Of a stretch of 64,000 bases of DNA, positions 27,372-36,809 are shown one piece after another. The number at the start of each line of letters is the position of its first letter. The stretch's first letter is position 1. The stretch is taken from the NCBI GenBank assembly GCA_004208945.1, contig SGPE01000015.1:248001-312000 (forward strand), read 5' to 3'. The notes below the pieces were generated by a model. The model was not told where the DNA came from. It did not search any database and saw only the letters and a program-made list of their open reading frames with translations. A program made the translations under genes and the position numbers. This DNA comes from Pseudoalteromonas sp. CO133X. Its GTDB lineage: Bacteria; Pseudomonadota; Gammaproteobacteria; Enterobacterales; Alteromonadaceae.

Positions 27372-27385
27372 TTTATTATGCTTAT

Positions 27386-28225
27386 TTATTCCCTAATCAA
27401 CTCCACAATCTGTTTTAACTGTTCATGGCGAACAGGGTTGTGGGCATGATTACCATACAGTAGCACAATATCAACCATAGGAAGGGTTGGCAGCGAGCCA
27501 TCGCTGATTTCTTCCACACTCGCTTGCACACTTATTCGCGCCATACTCCCAATGGCGAGGCCTTGTTCAATTAGGCCATGTAACGCACCTACAGAGCCAC
27601 AACAAGCAACAATATTAAAACGACGCTCGGCTTTTAATAGACCCTCAATACTGGCTTGGTGAAACTTACAGTCTCGTTGAAACAAGGCGATTGGAAGTGG
27701 TGTTGAATCGTTAATCTCAAGGGCAGGGCTTTTCACCCACACGCCTTGGCTTGATTGTAATAAGTAACCTTCTTCGCTGTCAGGTGAGCGAGTGGCAATT
27801 ACTAGATCCAGCATGCCTTGGTCGAGCTTGGCTCTAAGCTCAGTACTAGGAGCGCAGCTTATTTGTAAATCAAGCGCATTAAATTGTTGGTGCAGAGCAT
27901 CAGCCAGCTCTGGTAGTAAAGAGTGGGCATAATCGTCAGGGCAGCCAATGCGCACACGTAAATTGCCAGTGCCAGCTTTTAATTGCTTAAAAGCTTCATC
28001 ATGAAGTGTGATCAGTTGCTTTGCATAACTTGCAAGCTGGTGGCCTTGCTGGGTTAGCACCAGTTGGCGCCCTTGCTTTTCAAAGAGTGGACTTGCTAAC
28101 TCTTGTTCAAGCTTTTTCATCTGCATGCTTACCGCAGATTGAGTTCTACAAATTTGTGCTGCGGCGCGGGTAAAACTTCCCGTATCAACAAAGGCGCAAA
28201 AAGTTCTGAGGGCATCAATATCCAT
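27386..28225 (-). CDS. LysR-family transcriptional regulator
   Basis: 279 residues. An N-terminal helix-turn-helix (ALRTFCAFVDTGSFTRAAAQICRTQSAVSMQMKKLEQEL, about 5-43) is followed by the LysR effector domain. It has the usual divergent layout with the glutathione S-transferase gene at 28327, across a 101-bp region, so it probably controls that gene and itself. Effector unknown. Confidence 0.93.
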   Translation of the reverse strand: MDIDALRTFCAFVDTGSFTRAAAQICRTQSAVSMQMKKLEQELASPLFEKQGRQLVLTQQGHQLASYAKQLITLHDEAFKQLKAGTGNLRVRIGCPDDYAHSLLPELADALHQQFNALDLQISCAPSTELRAKLDQGMLDLVIATRSPDSEEGYLLQSSQGVWVKSPALEINDSTPLPIALFQRDCKFHQASIEGLLKAERRFNIVACCGSVGALHGLIEQGLAIGSMARISVQASVEEISDGSLPTLPMVDIVLLYGNHAHNPVRHEQLKQIVELIRE

Positions 28226-28326
28226 TATGTATCAACTTTTCTTATGGGTTGTATAAAAACTATTGGCGAGTAATTAACCGATCGCTACTTTATAGTGAAC
28301 TTAATCTACTCGTTAAAGGACGTATA

Positions 28327-28977
28327 ATGCAATTATTTATTGGCAATAAAAACTACTCAACCTGGTCATTGCGGGCATGGTATTTACTGAGTAAATTCAA
28401 TGTTTCATTTGCAGAGAAGCAACTAGTCTTAGATACCCCTGAATTTTATGAAGTGCTAAAAACGAAGTTTCCAGTGCAAAAAGTGCCTGCCCTTATAGAT
28501 AGTGATTTAATTGTGTGGGATTCACTCGCTATTTGTGAATACATCAATGATGCTTATCTAAATGGTGCTGCTTGGCCTAGTGACATAGCCCAAAGAGCAA
28601 AAGCGCGGAGCTTAGCCGCCGAGATGCACTCTGGTTTTGTTGCACTTCGTAATGAAATGCCTATGAATATTCGTGCTAAAAGGCATGTTGAGTTATCAGA
28701 CCAAGCTAAAAAAGACATTGCGCGCATGGATGAGATATTTTCGGCTCAGCAGCAAAGTTACCCTAATGCTTGGTTATTTGGTGATTTTTCTATTGTTGAT
28801 GCGATGTTCGCACCTGTGGTGCTGCGCTTTAAAACGTACCAGATTGAGCTTTCGAGTGCAGCACAAGCTTATTGCCAGCATGTACTTGCGTGCCCAATCT
28901 TGCAAACATGGATTGCTAAGGCATTAGCAGAAACAGATATTGTTGAATGTGATGAGGCTGGCGAGGAGCTTATTTAA
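28327..28977 (+). CDS. Glutathione S-transferase family protein
   Basis: 216 residues from ATG 28327, chosen because AAAGGA lies just upstream and because GST begins here with MQLFIGNKNYSTWSLRAWYLL; the frame is open from 28249 but that would be a 26-residue extension without family precedent. The N-terminal thioredoxin fold includes VPALIDSDLIVWDSLAICEYI, and the helical C-terminal domain begins near 90. It belongs to a soluble GST group similar to maleylacetoacetate-isomerase-like enzymes; substrate not determined. Confidence 0.9.
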   Translation: MQLFIGNKNYSTWSLRAWYLLSKFNVSFAEKQLVLDTPEFYEVLKTKFPVQKVPALIDSDLIVWDSLAICEYINDAYLNGAAWPSDIAQRAKARSLAAEMHSGFVALRNEMPMNIRAKRHVELSDQAKKDIARMDEIFSAQQQSYPNAWLFGDFSIVDAMFAPVVLRFKTYQIELSSAAQAYCQHVLACPILQTWIAKALAETDIVECDEAGEELI

Positions 28978-29181
28978 TTAAACTGAAAAGTAGTTACCTA
29001 TATTTTGTTATTGCCCTGCTATTTAAATGAACTAATTAATAGCCCTACTGAAAGACTGTATTGATTTTTTGCTGTGAACATAAATTTTGTAGCTTTCTAT
29101 TTGTAATACTTAATCATTGGTGTATAAAAGATATACAAGTTAATAATAATTACGAATTTAGCATAGCAGGGAGTTGCATAG

Positions 29182-32100
29182 GTGCTGGTAGCTGCTTTTT
29201 ATAAATTAAAAGAAAAAATCCGTTTCTCTATTCGTTTAACTGTTGTGGCTGTATTTGTGCTTGCAACCTCACTTACAGCAATTATTGCAATCACTTTGCA
29301 ATACTATTTCAGCGAAAAAATGGCATTAGAAGCGAGTGTAAAACACTTCAATTTAACCACAGACTCAGTGGCAGGTTATCTCACAAGGATTAATGAAAAG
29401 TCCGAAAACACGTTAAGTGTAATGATTCAAAATAGTACCCTTGTTACATCGAATAAAATCGACAAAAGTGAATTACGAAATGTAATGAGTGAAATAATGC
29501 AGCTAAATCCTCAATTTTATGCCATGTATGTTGGTTATGAGAATGGAGATTTTTATGAGCTTATTAATTTAGAAAGTAGCAATATCGTTCGTCAGCAGCT
29601 TCAAGCGATAGAAGCAGACCGTTGGGTAGTGATACACATTGCAGGGGAGGGAGAGGCGCGAATCCACCAAACTCATTACCTTGATGAACAATTTAATTTG
29701 CGAATTTCACAAAGTAAAGCAACTAATTATGACCCTCGTGAGCGGATCTGGTTTAAAAACGCGAGTTCAACCCATGTCAGTAAAACGAAGCCTTATTTTT
29801 TCACACATTTGCAAGCACCTGGGCAAACCTATTCTATAAAATCAGCGGATCAAAAAAGTGTATTAGCACTTGATGTGAGTTTGTCGAGTATTTCGGAATA
29901 CTTGGCTCGTCAGCAAAAAAAGATTAGCAACAAGTACTTAACCGAGTTATATATTTACAATAAAGAAGGGGAGATTGTAGCCTCTAACCAGCAAAAAAAT
30001 AACCTTCAGTTACCCACATTAACACAGCTTACGTTAAGCGAATACCAACAAGCAGTGTTGAATAAATACCCCTACCTAACGGTATCAAACGAGACGAATT
30101 GGCCGCCACTTGATTTTAGTGTAGGAGGGACGCCCAAAGGCTATAGCATTGATTATATTAATGGGATTGCCGAGATGCTGGGCTTAAAAGTCACATATAT
30201 CAATGGTTACGCATGGTCAGCGTTTTTACAGCAATTTGCCAATAATGAGATTGATATTATTCAGCCTATCTTCAAAACACCAACTAATGAACCGCTGGGA
30301 TTGATGAGTGAGCCCATAACAACCTTGCCATTTAGTATCATAACTAAAGAGGGGGAGCTGCCCATTTTAACTATGAAACAGTTAGCGGGTATGAAGTTAG
30401 CGATAGGTGAAGGGTGGTCGGTGATAGAGGTCATAAAAAAACACTTTCCAGATATTGAAATTATTGAACTTGCAAGCACCAAGGCCGTATTAGATGCAGT
30501 TAGCCAAGGGAAGGTTTTTGCAGGGCTCGATAACGAAGCCGTGTTTAAATACACGCAAAAGCAATTTTTTATTAAAGGCATTCAATACAACCATTTGGAT
30601 GCTTTTAGCCATGATTTATTACCCGATACATTGCACCTATTATTTCACCCTGAAGATGCCGAGCTTAAAGGTTTAATCGATTTGGCAATTAAACGGTTAC
30701 CTAGTGAGTACTTAACAGCCTTACATAATAAGTGGTTGTCAAATGAGTTGCATGTTACTTCAAAGGTTGTAGGAACAGTACCTTACCCAGAGCTGTTGAC
30801 GCTACTTGAGCAGAGTGATCAGTTTTCCAAACTGAGGCTTATGACATTAAATGGCATTGAAAAATATGTTTATATAACCCCTTTATCTGCCAATAACGAA
30901 AATGGTGACTTTTTGGCAATTGCGGTACCTAAAGAGGGAGTGCTTAGTTCTACACATGAGAAAATTAAGCTTTCTACTTTAATTACAGCCGCTTGTTTAA
31001 TTATGGTGCTACCTGTTTCGTGGTTTTTTGCTTCACCGATTGTCGGGCCAATTAAAACACTGGAAGGTGAGAACTTAAAAATAAAAAAACGCCAGTTTGA
31101 TCAAGTCTCTACTTTAAAAAGTAACATTAAAGAAATTCATAATTTGGCGTCTTCGATGGTCGAAATGAGCCAATCAATTCAACAACATGAACAAAATCAA
31201 AAAGCGTTAATGGAATCATTTATCGAGTTAATAGCGCAAGCTATCGACGATAAGTCCCCGTATACCGCCGGTCACTGTGAGCGGGTTCCTGAGCTTGGAA
31301 TCATGCTTGCGAAGGCTGCGTCAAGTTCAAATGAGCAAGCATTTAAAGACTTTGAATTTAAAAACGATGATGAGTTTAGAGAATTTAGTCTAGCAGCTTG
31401 GCTTCATGACTGCGGAAAAATTACCACGCCAGAGCATATTGTCGATAAAGGAACAAAGCTAGAAACTATCTATAACCGGATTCATGAAATAAGAACCCGT
31501 TTTGAAGTGTTATGGCGAGATGCTGAAATTGACTATTTACAAGCTGCATGCCAAGCGCCAGAAAAAGAAGGGGGTTTAAAGTTACAACTCAAAGAGAAGC
31601 AGTCTCAGTTACGAAAAGATTTTTCATTCATAGCATCCTGTAATGTAGGTGGTGAGTTTATGGATGAAGCGAGCCTTAAGCGGTTGGAGAAGTTAAGCAA
31701 TATCACATGGCAGCGGTATTTTGATGACAAAATAGGGTTGTCACCGGTGGAGGAGATTCGTCATAGTAATGCTGATGAACAACTCCCTGCAACAGAGAAA
31801 CTATTAAGTGATAAAGCAGAGCACCTAATACCCCATGATAAGCCAATAGAATACGATGAGCGCTTAGGTATTAAAGTGACGATTCCTGAATACAAATACA
31901 ACCTAGGTGAATTGTATAATTTAAAAATTACACGTGGCACGCTAACAACAGAAGATCGCTTTAAAATTAATGAACATATTATAAGTACCATTCGAATGCT
32001 TGATAATGTACCGTTTCCCGATGAGCTGGCTAGAGTACCTCGTTACGCATCAACTCACCATGAGACATTAATCGGCACAGGGTATCCGCGTAAATTAACT

Positions 32101-32358
32101 GCTGATAACTTATCTATTCCAGAGCGTGTGTTGGTTCTTGCTGATATTTTTGAAGCGCTTACAGCCGCAGATCGGCCTTATAAAAAAGCCAAACCTTTGA
32201 GTGTTGCAATTGATATATTGGCGAAAATGGTGGATGAGCAACATGTAGATCGTGATGTTTTCACACTGTTTTTACGCTCCGGAATTTACTTGAGCTATGC
32301 AAAACGGTACTTGAACCCTGCACAAATTGATGAGGTCGATCTAACAAAGTACCTATAG
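29182..32358 (+). CDS. HD-GYP sensor protein with Cache-like and periplasmic binding domains
   Basis: 1058 residues from GTG 29182, with a GGGAG ribosome site. A membrane helix at about 18-42 leads to an extracytoplasmic part with a Cache-like region (about 45-285) and then a solute-binding domain of the SBP_bac_3 type (about 299-518; LTVSNETNWPPLDF, GYSIDYINGIAEMLG). A second helix at about 595-617 precedes a linker and the HD-GYP domain. The HD motif WLHDCGKI is near 739-746 and HHETLIGTGYP near 957-967, separated by a longer than usual insert. HD-GYP enzymes hydrolyse c-di-GMP. An amino acid or small acid ligand is plausible for the sensor but unproven. Confidence 0.92.
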   Translation: MLVAAFYKLKEKIRFSIRLTVVAVFVLATSLTAIIAITLQYYFSEKMALEASVKHFNLTTDSVAGYLTRINEKSENTLSVMIQNSTLVTSNKIDKSELRNVMSEIMQLNPQFYAMYVGYENGDFYELINLESSNIVRQQLQAIEADRWVVIHIAGEGEARIHQTHYLDEQFNLRISQSKATNYDPRERIWFKNASSTHVSKTKPYFFTHLQAPGQTYSIKSADQKSVLALDVSLSSISEYLARQQKKISNKYLTELYIYNKEGEIVASNQQKNNLQLPTLTQLTLSEYQQAVLNKYPYLTVSNETNWPPLDFSVGGTPKGYSIDYINGIAEMLGLKVTYINGYAWSAFLQQFANNEIDIIQPIFKTPTNEPLGLMSEPITTLPFSIITKEGELPILTMKQLAGMKLAIGEGWSVIEVIKKHFPDIEIIELASTKAVLDAVSQGKVFAGLDNEAVFKYTQKQFFIKGIQYNHLDAFSHDLLPDTLHLLFHPEDAELKGLIDLAIKRLPSEYLTALHNKWLSNELHVTSKVVGTVPYPELLTLLEQSDQFSKLRLMTLNGIEKYVYITPLSANNENGDFLAIAVPKEGVLSSTHEKIKLSTLITAACLIMVLPVSWFFASPIVGPIKTLEGENLKIKKRQFDQVSTLKSNIKEIHNLASSMVEMSQSIQQHEQNQKALMESFIELIAQAIDDKSPYTAGHCERVPELGIMLAKAASSSNEQAFKDFEFKNDDEFREFSLAAWLHDCGKITTPEHIVDKGTKLETIYNRIHEIRTRFEVLWRDAEIDYLQAACQAPEKEGGLKLQLKEKQSQLRKDFSFIASCNVGGEFMDEASLKRLEKLSNITWQRYFDDKIGLSPVEEIRHSNADEQLPATEKLLSDKAEHLIPHDKPIEYDERLGIKVTIPEYKYNLGELYNLKITRGTLTTEDRFKINEHIISTIRMLDNVPFPDELARVPRYASTHHETLIGTGYPRKLTADNLSIPERVLVLADIFEALTAADRPYKKAKPLSVAIDILAKMVDEQHVDRDVFTLFLRSGIYLSYAKRYLNPAQIDEVDLTKYL

Positions 32359-32445
32359 CTTTTACTTTGAACCTAAAAGTCCGTACAATTCGGCTCGTTT
32401 TTAGCGCGTTATTTTAACCCTTTTGACGAGACGAATTCAGCCTGT

Positions 32446-33015
32446 ATGCACCATATTGCCGATTTAATCGCTATTTTTGAAAACACCTTTTATCAAAGCT
32501 ATAACACGCGTTTGATAAAGGGCAAAGATGAACCTATTTACCTGCCTGCTGATCAGCAAACACCTTATCACCAAATCGTGTTTGCTCATGGTTTTTATGC
32601 TAGTGCCTTACACGAAATAGCCCATTGGCTGGTGGCCGGTGAAGCACGACGATTAAAAGAGGATTATGGTTATTGGTATTGCCCTGACGGTCGTGATAAA
32701 CAGCAGCAAGCTGAATTTGAAGCGGTTGAAGTAAAACCTCAAGCTATTGAATGGGCGCTAAGTGTGGCTGCGGGGTTTGATTTTAATGTCTCTGTTGATA
32801 ATTTAAATGGTGAGCAAACCTGCCGATTTGATTTTCAAGCGCGGGTTCACCAGCAAGTGTTAAGCTTTTTAGCATCTGGCTTTAATCAACGCACGACAGC
32901 GCTACTCAAAGCATTGAGTGATTTTTATAAAACCCCATGGCCATTAACGGCTGCACAGTTTACGTGGCAGCATGATTTTCATGGCAACCAAGGAGCTTTA
33001 TCTAATGCAGTTTAA
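32446..33015 (+). CDS. epmC: Elongation factor P hydroxylase EpmC (YfcM)
   Basis: 189 residues (E. coli 182). Motifs include IFENTFYQSYNTRLIKGKDEPIYLP and the metal-ligand-like HEIAHW at 56-61, then DYGYWYCPDGRD. EpmC hydroxylates the beta-lysylated lysine of EF-P, the last step in EF-P modification after EpmA and EpmB. The E. coli orthologue is near aroC and yfcL, as is this gene, across a 14-kb insertion. No convincing ribosome site is visible. It overlaps the next gene by 11 nt. Confidence 0.94.
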   Translation: MHHIADLIAIFENTFYQSYNTRLIKGKDEPIYLPADQQTPYHQIVFAHGFYASALHEIAHWLVAGEARRLKEDYGYWYCPDGRDKQQQAEFEAVEVKPQAIEWALSVAAGFDFNVSVDNLNGEQTCRFDFQARVHQQVLSFLASGFNQRTTALLKALSDFYKTPWPLTAAQFTWQHDFHGNQGALSNAV

Positions 33016-34147
33016 ATTAGGTTTGATTGTTAACCCTGTTGCCGGCTTAGGGGGCAGTGTGGCACTGAAGGGCAGTGATGGGGCAGATACGGCAGCAAAA
33101 GCGATACAACTCGGTGCAGAGCCCAAAGCTAATTTACGCACCCGTGCAGCCCTTGAAGTTCTTCTAACTCATCAAGATGCACTCACTATTTACACTGTAA
33201 ACGGTGAAATGGGCGAGCAAACGGCAAGTCAGCTAGGCTTTAACACTCAAGTGGTTTATCAAACAAAAGATATCACAACACCTGATGATACTGAGCAGGC
33301 AGCCAAGTTATTAGTTGAGCAAGGTGTCGATCTTATTTTATTCGCAGGGGGCGATGGTACGGCCCGCAATATTTGTCATGCGGTTGGCGATAGCACGCCT
33401 GTGTTAGGTATTCCAGCAGGCTGTAAAATACATTCTGGCGTTTATGCTATTACCCCTAAAGCTGCGGGGCGCGTTGTTGAGATGCTAGTAAAAGGTGAGC
33501 TTGTTAGCCTTGGCGATGCTGATGTAATGGATATTGATGAAGACGCATTTCGTGAAGGCACGGTAAAAGCTAAGCGCTATGGTGAAATGCAAGTACCTAG
33601 TGAAGTGCGTTATATACAAGCGGTTAAAAATGGCGGCAAAGAAACTGATGAATTAGTACTTGCCGATATTGCTGCTTATGTTGTTAGTGAAATGGATGAA
33701 GACTGCTTATATGTGATGGGCAGTGGTTCTACAGTCGCGGCAATTATGGAAGAAATGGGTCTTGAAAATACCTTGCTAGGTGTAGACTTAGTGGCAGACC
33801 AAGAACTTGTTGCTAAGGATTTAACTGCCCAGCAATTACTTGAACTCACACAAGGTAAAGAAACTAAATTGGTGATCACCTTAATTGGTGGACAAGGGCA
33901 TATTTTTGGCCGTGGCAACCAACAACTAAGCCCTGCACTTATTCGTGCGATTGGTCGCGACAATATTATTGTGGTGGCGACAAAAACTAAATTACAGGCC
34001 TTAAATGGCCGACCACTGATTGCCGATACGGGTGATAGTGAATTAGATGATGAACTAAGTGGTTATATTCGTGTAACCACAGGGTTCAATGACCATATTA
34101 TGTATGCAGTGGGTCATCAAGATGGGCTGCACCCAGAGGAGAAATAA
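33005..34147 (+). CDS. ATP-NAD kinase-like protein (AcoX-type)
   Basis: 380 residues from ATG 33005. The frame is open to 32972, but AAGGAG at 32990-32995 and the family start FKLGLIVNPVAGLGGSVALKGSDG support 33005. The NAD-kinase motif GGDGT is at 115-119 (FAGGDGTARNICHAV), and PVLGIPAGCKIHSGVYA follows. It is a longer, AcoX-like branch distinct from NadK, so substrate is uncertain (NAD or another phosphate acceptor). Overlap with epmC and the 2-nt gap to yfcL imply one operon. Confidence 0.9.
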   Translation: MQFKLGLIVNPVAGLGGSVALKGSDGADTAAKAIQLGAEPKANLRTRAALEVLLTHQDALTIYTVNGEMGEQTASQLGFNTQVVYQTKDITTPDDTEQAAKLLVEQGVDLILFAGGDGTARNICHAVGDSTPVLGIPAGCKIHSGVYAITPKAAGRVVEMLVKGELVSLGDADVMDIDEDAFREGTVKAKRYGEMQVPSEVRYIQAVKNGGKETDELVLADIAAYVVSEMDEDCLYVMGSGSTVAAIMEEMGLENTLLGVDLVADQELVAKDLTAQQLLELTQGKETKLVITLIGGQGHIFGRGNQQLSPALIRAIGRDNIIVVATKTKLQALNGRPLIADTGDSELDDELSGYIRVTTGFNDHIMYAVGHQDGLHPEEK

Positions 34148-34149
34148 CA

Positions 34150-34425
34150 ATGAGTTTAGTAAGTTATATTGATGCAGCGCAGCAATATTTTGATGATTTG
34201 GTTGATAAAGCAACCGACGATGAGCTATTTGCTGGTGGTTATTTACGTGGCCACTTTGATTTAGCCGTTGGTTATGCCCAAGTTGAAGAGCTTAATCTGA
34301 CGACTGAAGAATTAAACAGCCAAGTAGAGTCAAGCCTCGTAAAGGCGTATCGCAATGGTGAGCTTAATGAAGACGATAAAGCATTAGTGGTTCGCCTTTG
34401 GGATGAAGTAAAGTCATTGGCTTAG
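34150..34425 (+). CDS. yfcL: YfcL family protein
   Basis: 91 residues (E. coli 92). An acidic small protein with the family pattern DDELFAGGYLRGHFDLAVGYAQ. Function is unknown in E. coli too, where it neighbours epmC. Conserved adjacency supports the assignment. The terminator at 34449 ends the operon. Confidence 0.9.
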   Translation: MSLVSYIDAAQQYFDDLVDKATDDELFAGGYLRGHFDLAVGYAQVEELNLTTEELNSQVESSLVKAYRNGELNEDDKALVVRLWDEVKSLA

Positions 34426-34448
34426 TAAGTGTCTATCAAAAGAATATG

Positions 34449-34470
34449 AGCGGCTTTTTTGCCGCTTTTT
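34449..34470 (+). terminator. Terminator after yfcL
   Basis: AGCGGC, T-run loop, GCCGCT followed by TTTT. Strong stem and T-tract. Confidence 0.88.
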
Positions 34471-34574
34471 CATATAATCCGTTTACCTAATAAGGGTAAT
34501 TTTATTAACTTAAAATTTACCTTGTTGTAGAGATACGATAAGGTTAGCAAGACGTTTTTCTAGGGAATAAAAAA

Positions 34575-36134
34575 ATGAATAACAATAATAATGTGCAGGC
34601 ACAAAGTGGTGCAATCGCACGTTTTTTAAATACAATAGAAAGGGTTGGGAACAAACTTCCTGATCCAGCCATAATCTTCTTAGTGGCTATGCTGCTTATT
34701 TGGTTATTGTCATGGCTGTTTTCGGGCATGACATTTGACGCTATTGACCCACGTACTGGCGAAGCTATCGTTGTACATAATCTTTTAGCGGGTGACTCCC
34801 TTGCCACCTTCTTATCTTCGATGGTGAAAACCTTCACTGGCTTTGCGCCGCTAGGTGTAGTGCTGGTTGCTATGTTAGGTGTTGGTGTTGCTGAGCACTC
34901 AGGCTTTATCAATACCGGCCTTAAATTAATGTTAAAAGTAACGCCTAAGCAGCTTTTAACCCCGTCTATTATTTTAGTGGCGATTGTTAGCCATACCGCA
35001 ACTGATGCCGGTTATGTGTTAGTGATTCCGCTCGCTGGGGTTATTTTCTATGCGATGGGGCGTCACCCGCTAGCTGGTATTGCTGCCGCGTTTGCTGGGG
35101 TAAGTGGTGGCTTTAGTGCGAACTTTATTCCATCTGGCATTGATCCGTTACTGCAAAGCTTTACGCAAAGTGCGGCGCAAATTATTAACCCTGATATGGC
35201 GATTAACCCACTTAATAACTGGTTTTTCACCTCAGCTTCGAGCTTATTTATTATCTTACTAGGTTGGTACATCACAGATAAAATCATTGAACCGCGTTTG
35301 CAAAATACCCCACTTGATGGTGACACTGAAGACTTACCAGCGTTTGATGAAGCGCGTAGCGATGAAAAACGTGCATTTTATATTGCAAGCTCTGTAATGA
35401 TTGCAGGCCTTGCTTTACTTTGGTTTGTATCTGCCCCTGCTGATTCTGCTCTACGTAGCCCAGATGGTTCATTAACTAACTTCCGTTCGCCTTTAATGCA
35501 ATCTATTGTACCGCTCATCTTCTTATTGTTCTGGATCCCAGGTGCAGTATATGGCTTTGTGGTTGGTACGTTTAAAAGCTCAAAAGATATGATAGATGCG
35601 ATGAGTAAGGCTATGGGTGGTATGGCTTACTATATTGTTATGGCATTTTTCTGTGCGCTATTTATTGCGGCATTTAGTAAATCAAACTTAGGTGCATTAC
35701 TTGCTATTGAAGGGGCGCAATTACTTAAAGCGATGGCATTACCTAGCTCTGTCACCGTGATTGGTATTATCTTTTTAACAGCATTTGTAAACTTGTTCGT
35801 AGGTTCTAGTTCTGCAAAGTGGGCGTTATTAGGGCCAATCTTTGTACCCATGCTGATGCAGTTAGGAATTTCTCCCGATCTTTCGCAAGCGGCTTATAGG
35901 GTAGGTGACTCAAGCTCTAATATCATCACCCCACTGATGCCTTACTTCCCGCTTGTGGTGGTTTACTGCCAAAAGTATGTTAAGGATACTGGCATCGGTA
36001 CGCTCATTGCTATGATGCTGCCTTATTCAATTGCATTCTTAATCGGTTGGAGCATCTTCTTACTGGCGTATTGGGGCTTAGGCATCCCACTTGGCTTACA
36101 GTCGAGTTATGTATACCCAGCGATGGGCTCGTAG
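34575..36134 (+). CDS. abgT: AbgT-family transporter
   Basis: 519 residues (E. coli AbgT 508), about nine to twelve membrane helices. Family blocks are RVGNKLPDPAIIF near the N terminus, GVGVAEHSGFI, HTATDAGYVLVIPLA, GGFSANFIPSGIDPLLQSF and the C-terminal SSSAKWALLGPIFVPMLM. AbgT proteins import p-aminobenzoyl-glutamate in E. coli; some relatives export sulfonamides. Which applies here is unclear, since no abgA/abgB hydrolase genes are adjacent. A hairpin terminator at 36147 follows. Confidence 0.9.
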   Translation: MNNNNNVQAQSGAIARFLNTIERVGNKLPDPAIIFLVAMLLIWLLSWLFSGMTFDAIDPRTGEAIVVHNLLAGDSLATFLSSMVKTFTGFAPLGVVLVAMLGVGVAEHSGFINTGLKLMLKVTPKQLLTPSIILVAIVSHTATDAGYVLVIPLAGVIFYAMGRHPLAGIAAAFAGVSGGFSANFIPSGIDPLLQSFTQSAAQIINPDMAINPLNNWFFTSASSLFIILLGWYITDKIIEPRLQNTPLDGDTEDLPAFDEARSDEKRAFYIASSVMIAGLALLWFVSAPADSALRSPDGSLTNFRSPLMQSIVPLIFLLFWIPGAVYGFVVGTFKSSKDMIDAMSKAMGGMAYYIVMAFFCALFIAAFSKSNLGALLAIEGAQLLKAMALPSSVTVIGIIFLTAFVNLFVGSSSAKWALLGPIFVPMLMQLGISPDLSQAAYRVGDSSSNIITPLMPYFPLVVVYCQKYVKDTGIGTLIAMMLPYSIAFLIGWSIFLLAYWGLGIPLGLQSSYVYPAMGS

Positions 36135-36146
36135 CAAAGCTAAAGT

Positions 36147-36173
36147 GCCCTTACTATTTCTGTAAGGGCTTTT
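36147..36173 (+). terminator. Terminator after abgT
   Basis: GCCCTTAC / GTAAGGGC with a short loop, then TTTT. Confidence 0.82.
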
Positions 36174-36189
36174 CAAGTTTGCTTTAACT

Positions 36190-36546
36190 CTAAAGGTTAT
36201 TATTTCTTTCTGACGTACACTCGTTAACAGCGAAGTCAAATTCCATAGAATAAGAAGGTGATGATATATCTAAGCCACTGACCTTTGTCATAATACAAGC
36301 TCCAGTATTGAACCCCCCAGGACCTGATGAACATTTTGCTGCAGGAAGAAGATCTTCATAGAAGTTAGTTTTAAGGCCAATTCTAACTGAATTATTAATT
36401 ACGCAGCCTAAAGTCCAATAACCTACAATTGTGTTTTTACTAGCCGAATCATAATAAACTCTCTCAATAGTTGTTGGGTATGCTGCATTTACGGTTGAAG
36501 AGAATAGAGCTGTAAAAACTGAAGTTACAAATATTTTTTTTAACAC
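36190..36546 (-). CDS. Secreted small protein, DUF6289-like
   Basis: 118 residues from GTG 36546 with AAGGAG upstream. A clear signal peptide (MLKKIFVTSVFTALFSSTVNA) has a cleavage site near 21. The mature part has a tyrosine-rich start (ERVYYDSASKNTIVGYWTLGC), four to five cysteines and a glycine-rich middle. The YYD...VG...C pattern is similar to DUF6289 proteins, a weak match from memory. Surroundings are AT-rich and the gene has no obvious partner, suggesting an orphan acquisition. Confidence 0.65.
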   Translation of the reverse strand: MLKKIFVTSVFTALFSSTVNAAYPTTIERVYYDSASKNTIVGYWTLGCVINNSVRIGLKTNFYEDLLPAAKCSSGPGGFNTGACIMTKVSGLDISSPSYSMEFDFAVNECTSERNNNL

Positions 36547-36753
36547 GATGTTTTCTCCTTTTTTTTAACATCGGTACAACGTTATATTTCACGTCCTTGT
36601 TAGTCAATAGTTTGTATTGTTAATATTTTGTTTATTTAGATTTAATTTTTATTAAAGTTAAAATGAAATTTATAATGTAATAGAGTAGCTATTGTAAGAT
36701 TATTTGGTAGGATTATATAAAAATAGCTGTTGCGATGTGATTTTATAGTTGGC

Positions 36754-36789
36754 ACAAAAAAACCTTGTCACTTTCATGACAAGGTTTTT
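36754..36789 (-). terminator. Terminator of the DEAD-box helicase gene
   Basis: Plus-strand AACCTTGTCA / TGACAAGGTT with a long A-run at the left edge, which is a T-run for the minus-strand transcript ending at 36810. Confidence 0.87.
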
Positions 36790-36809
36790 ACTTAAAGCTT
36801 ACTGCTCTA

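Noticed and set aside
28249..28326. 26-residue N-terminal extension of the GST
   Set aside because: The ribosome site and family start are at 28327; the extension lies in the LysR/GST control region.
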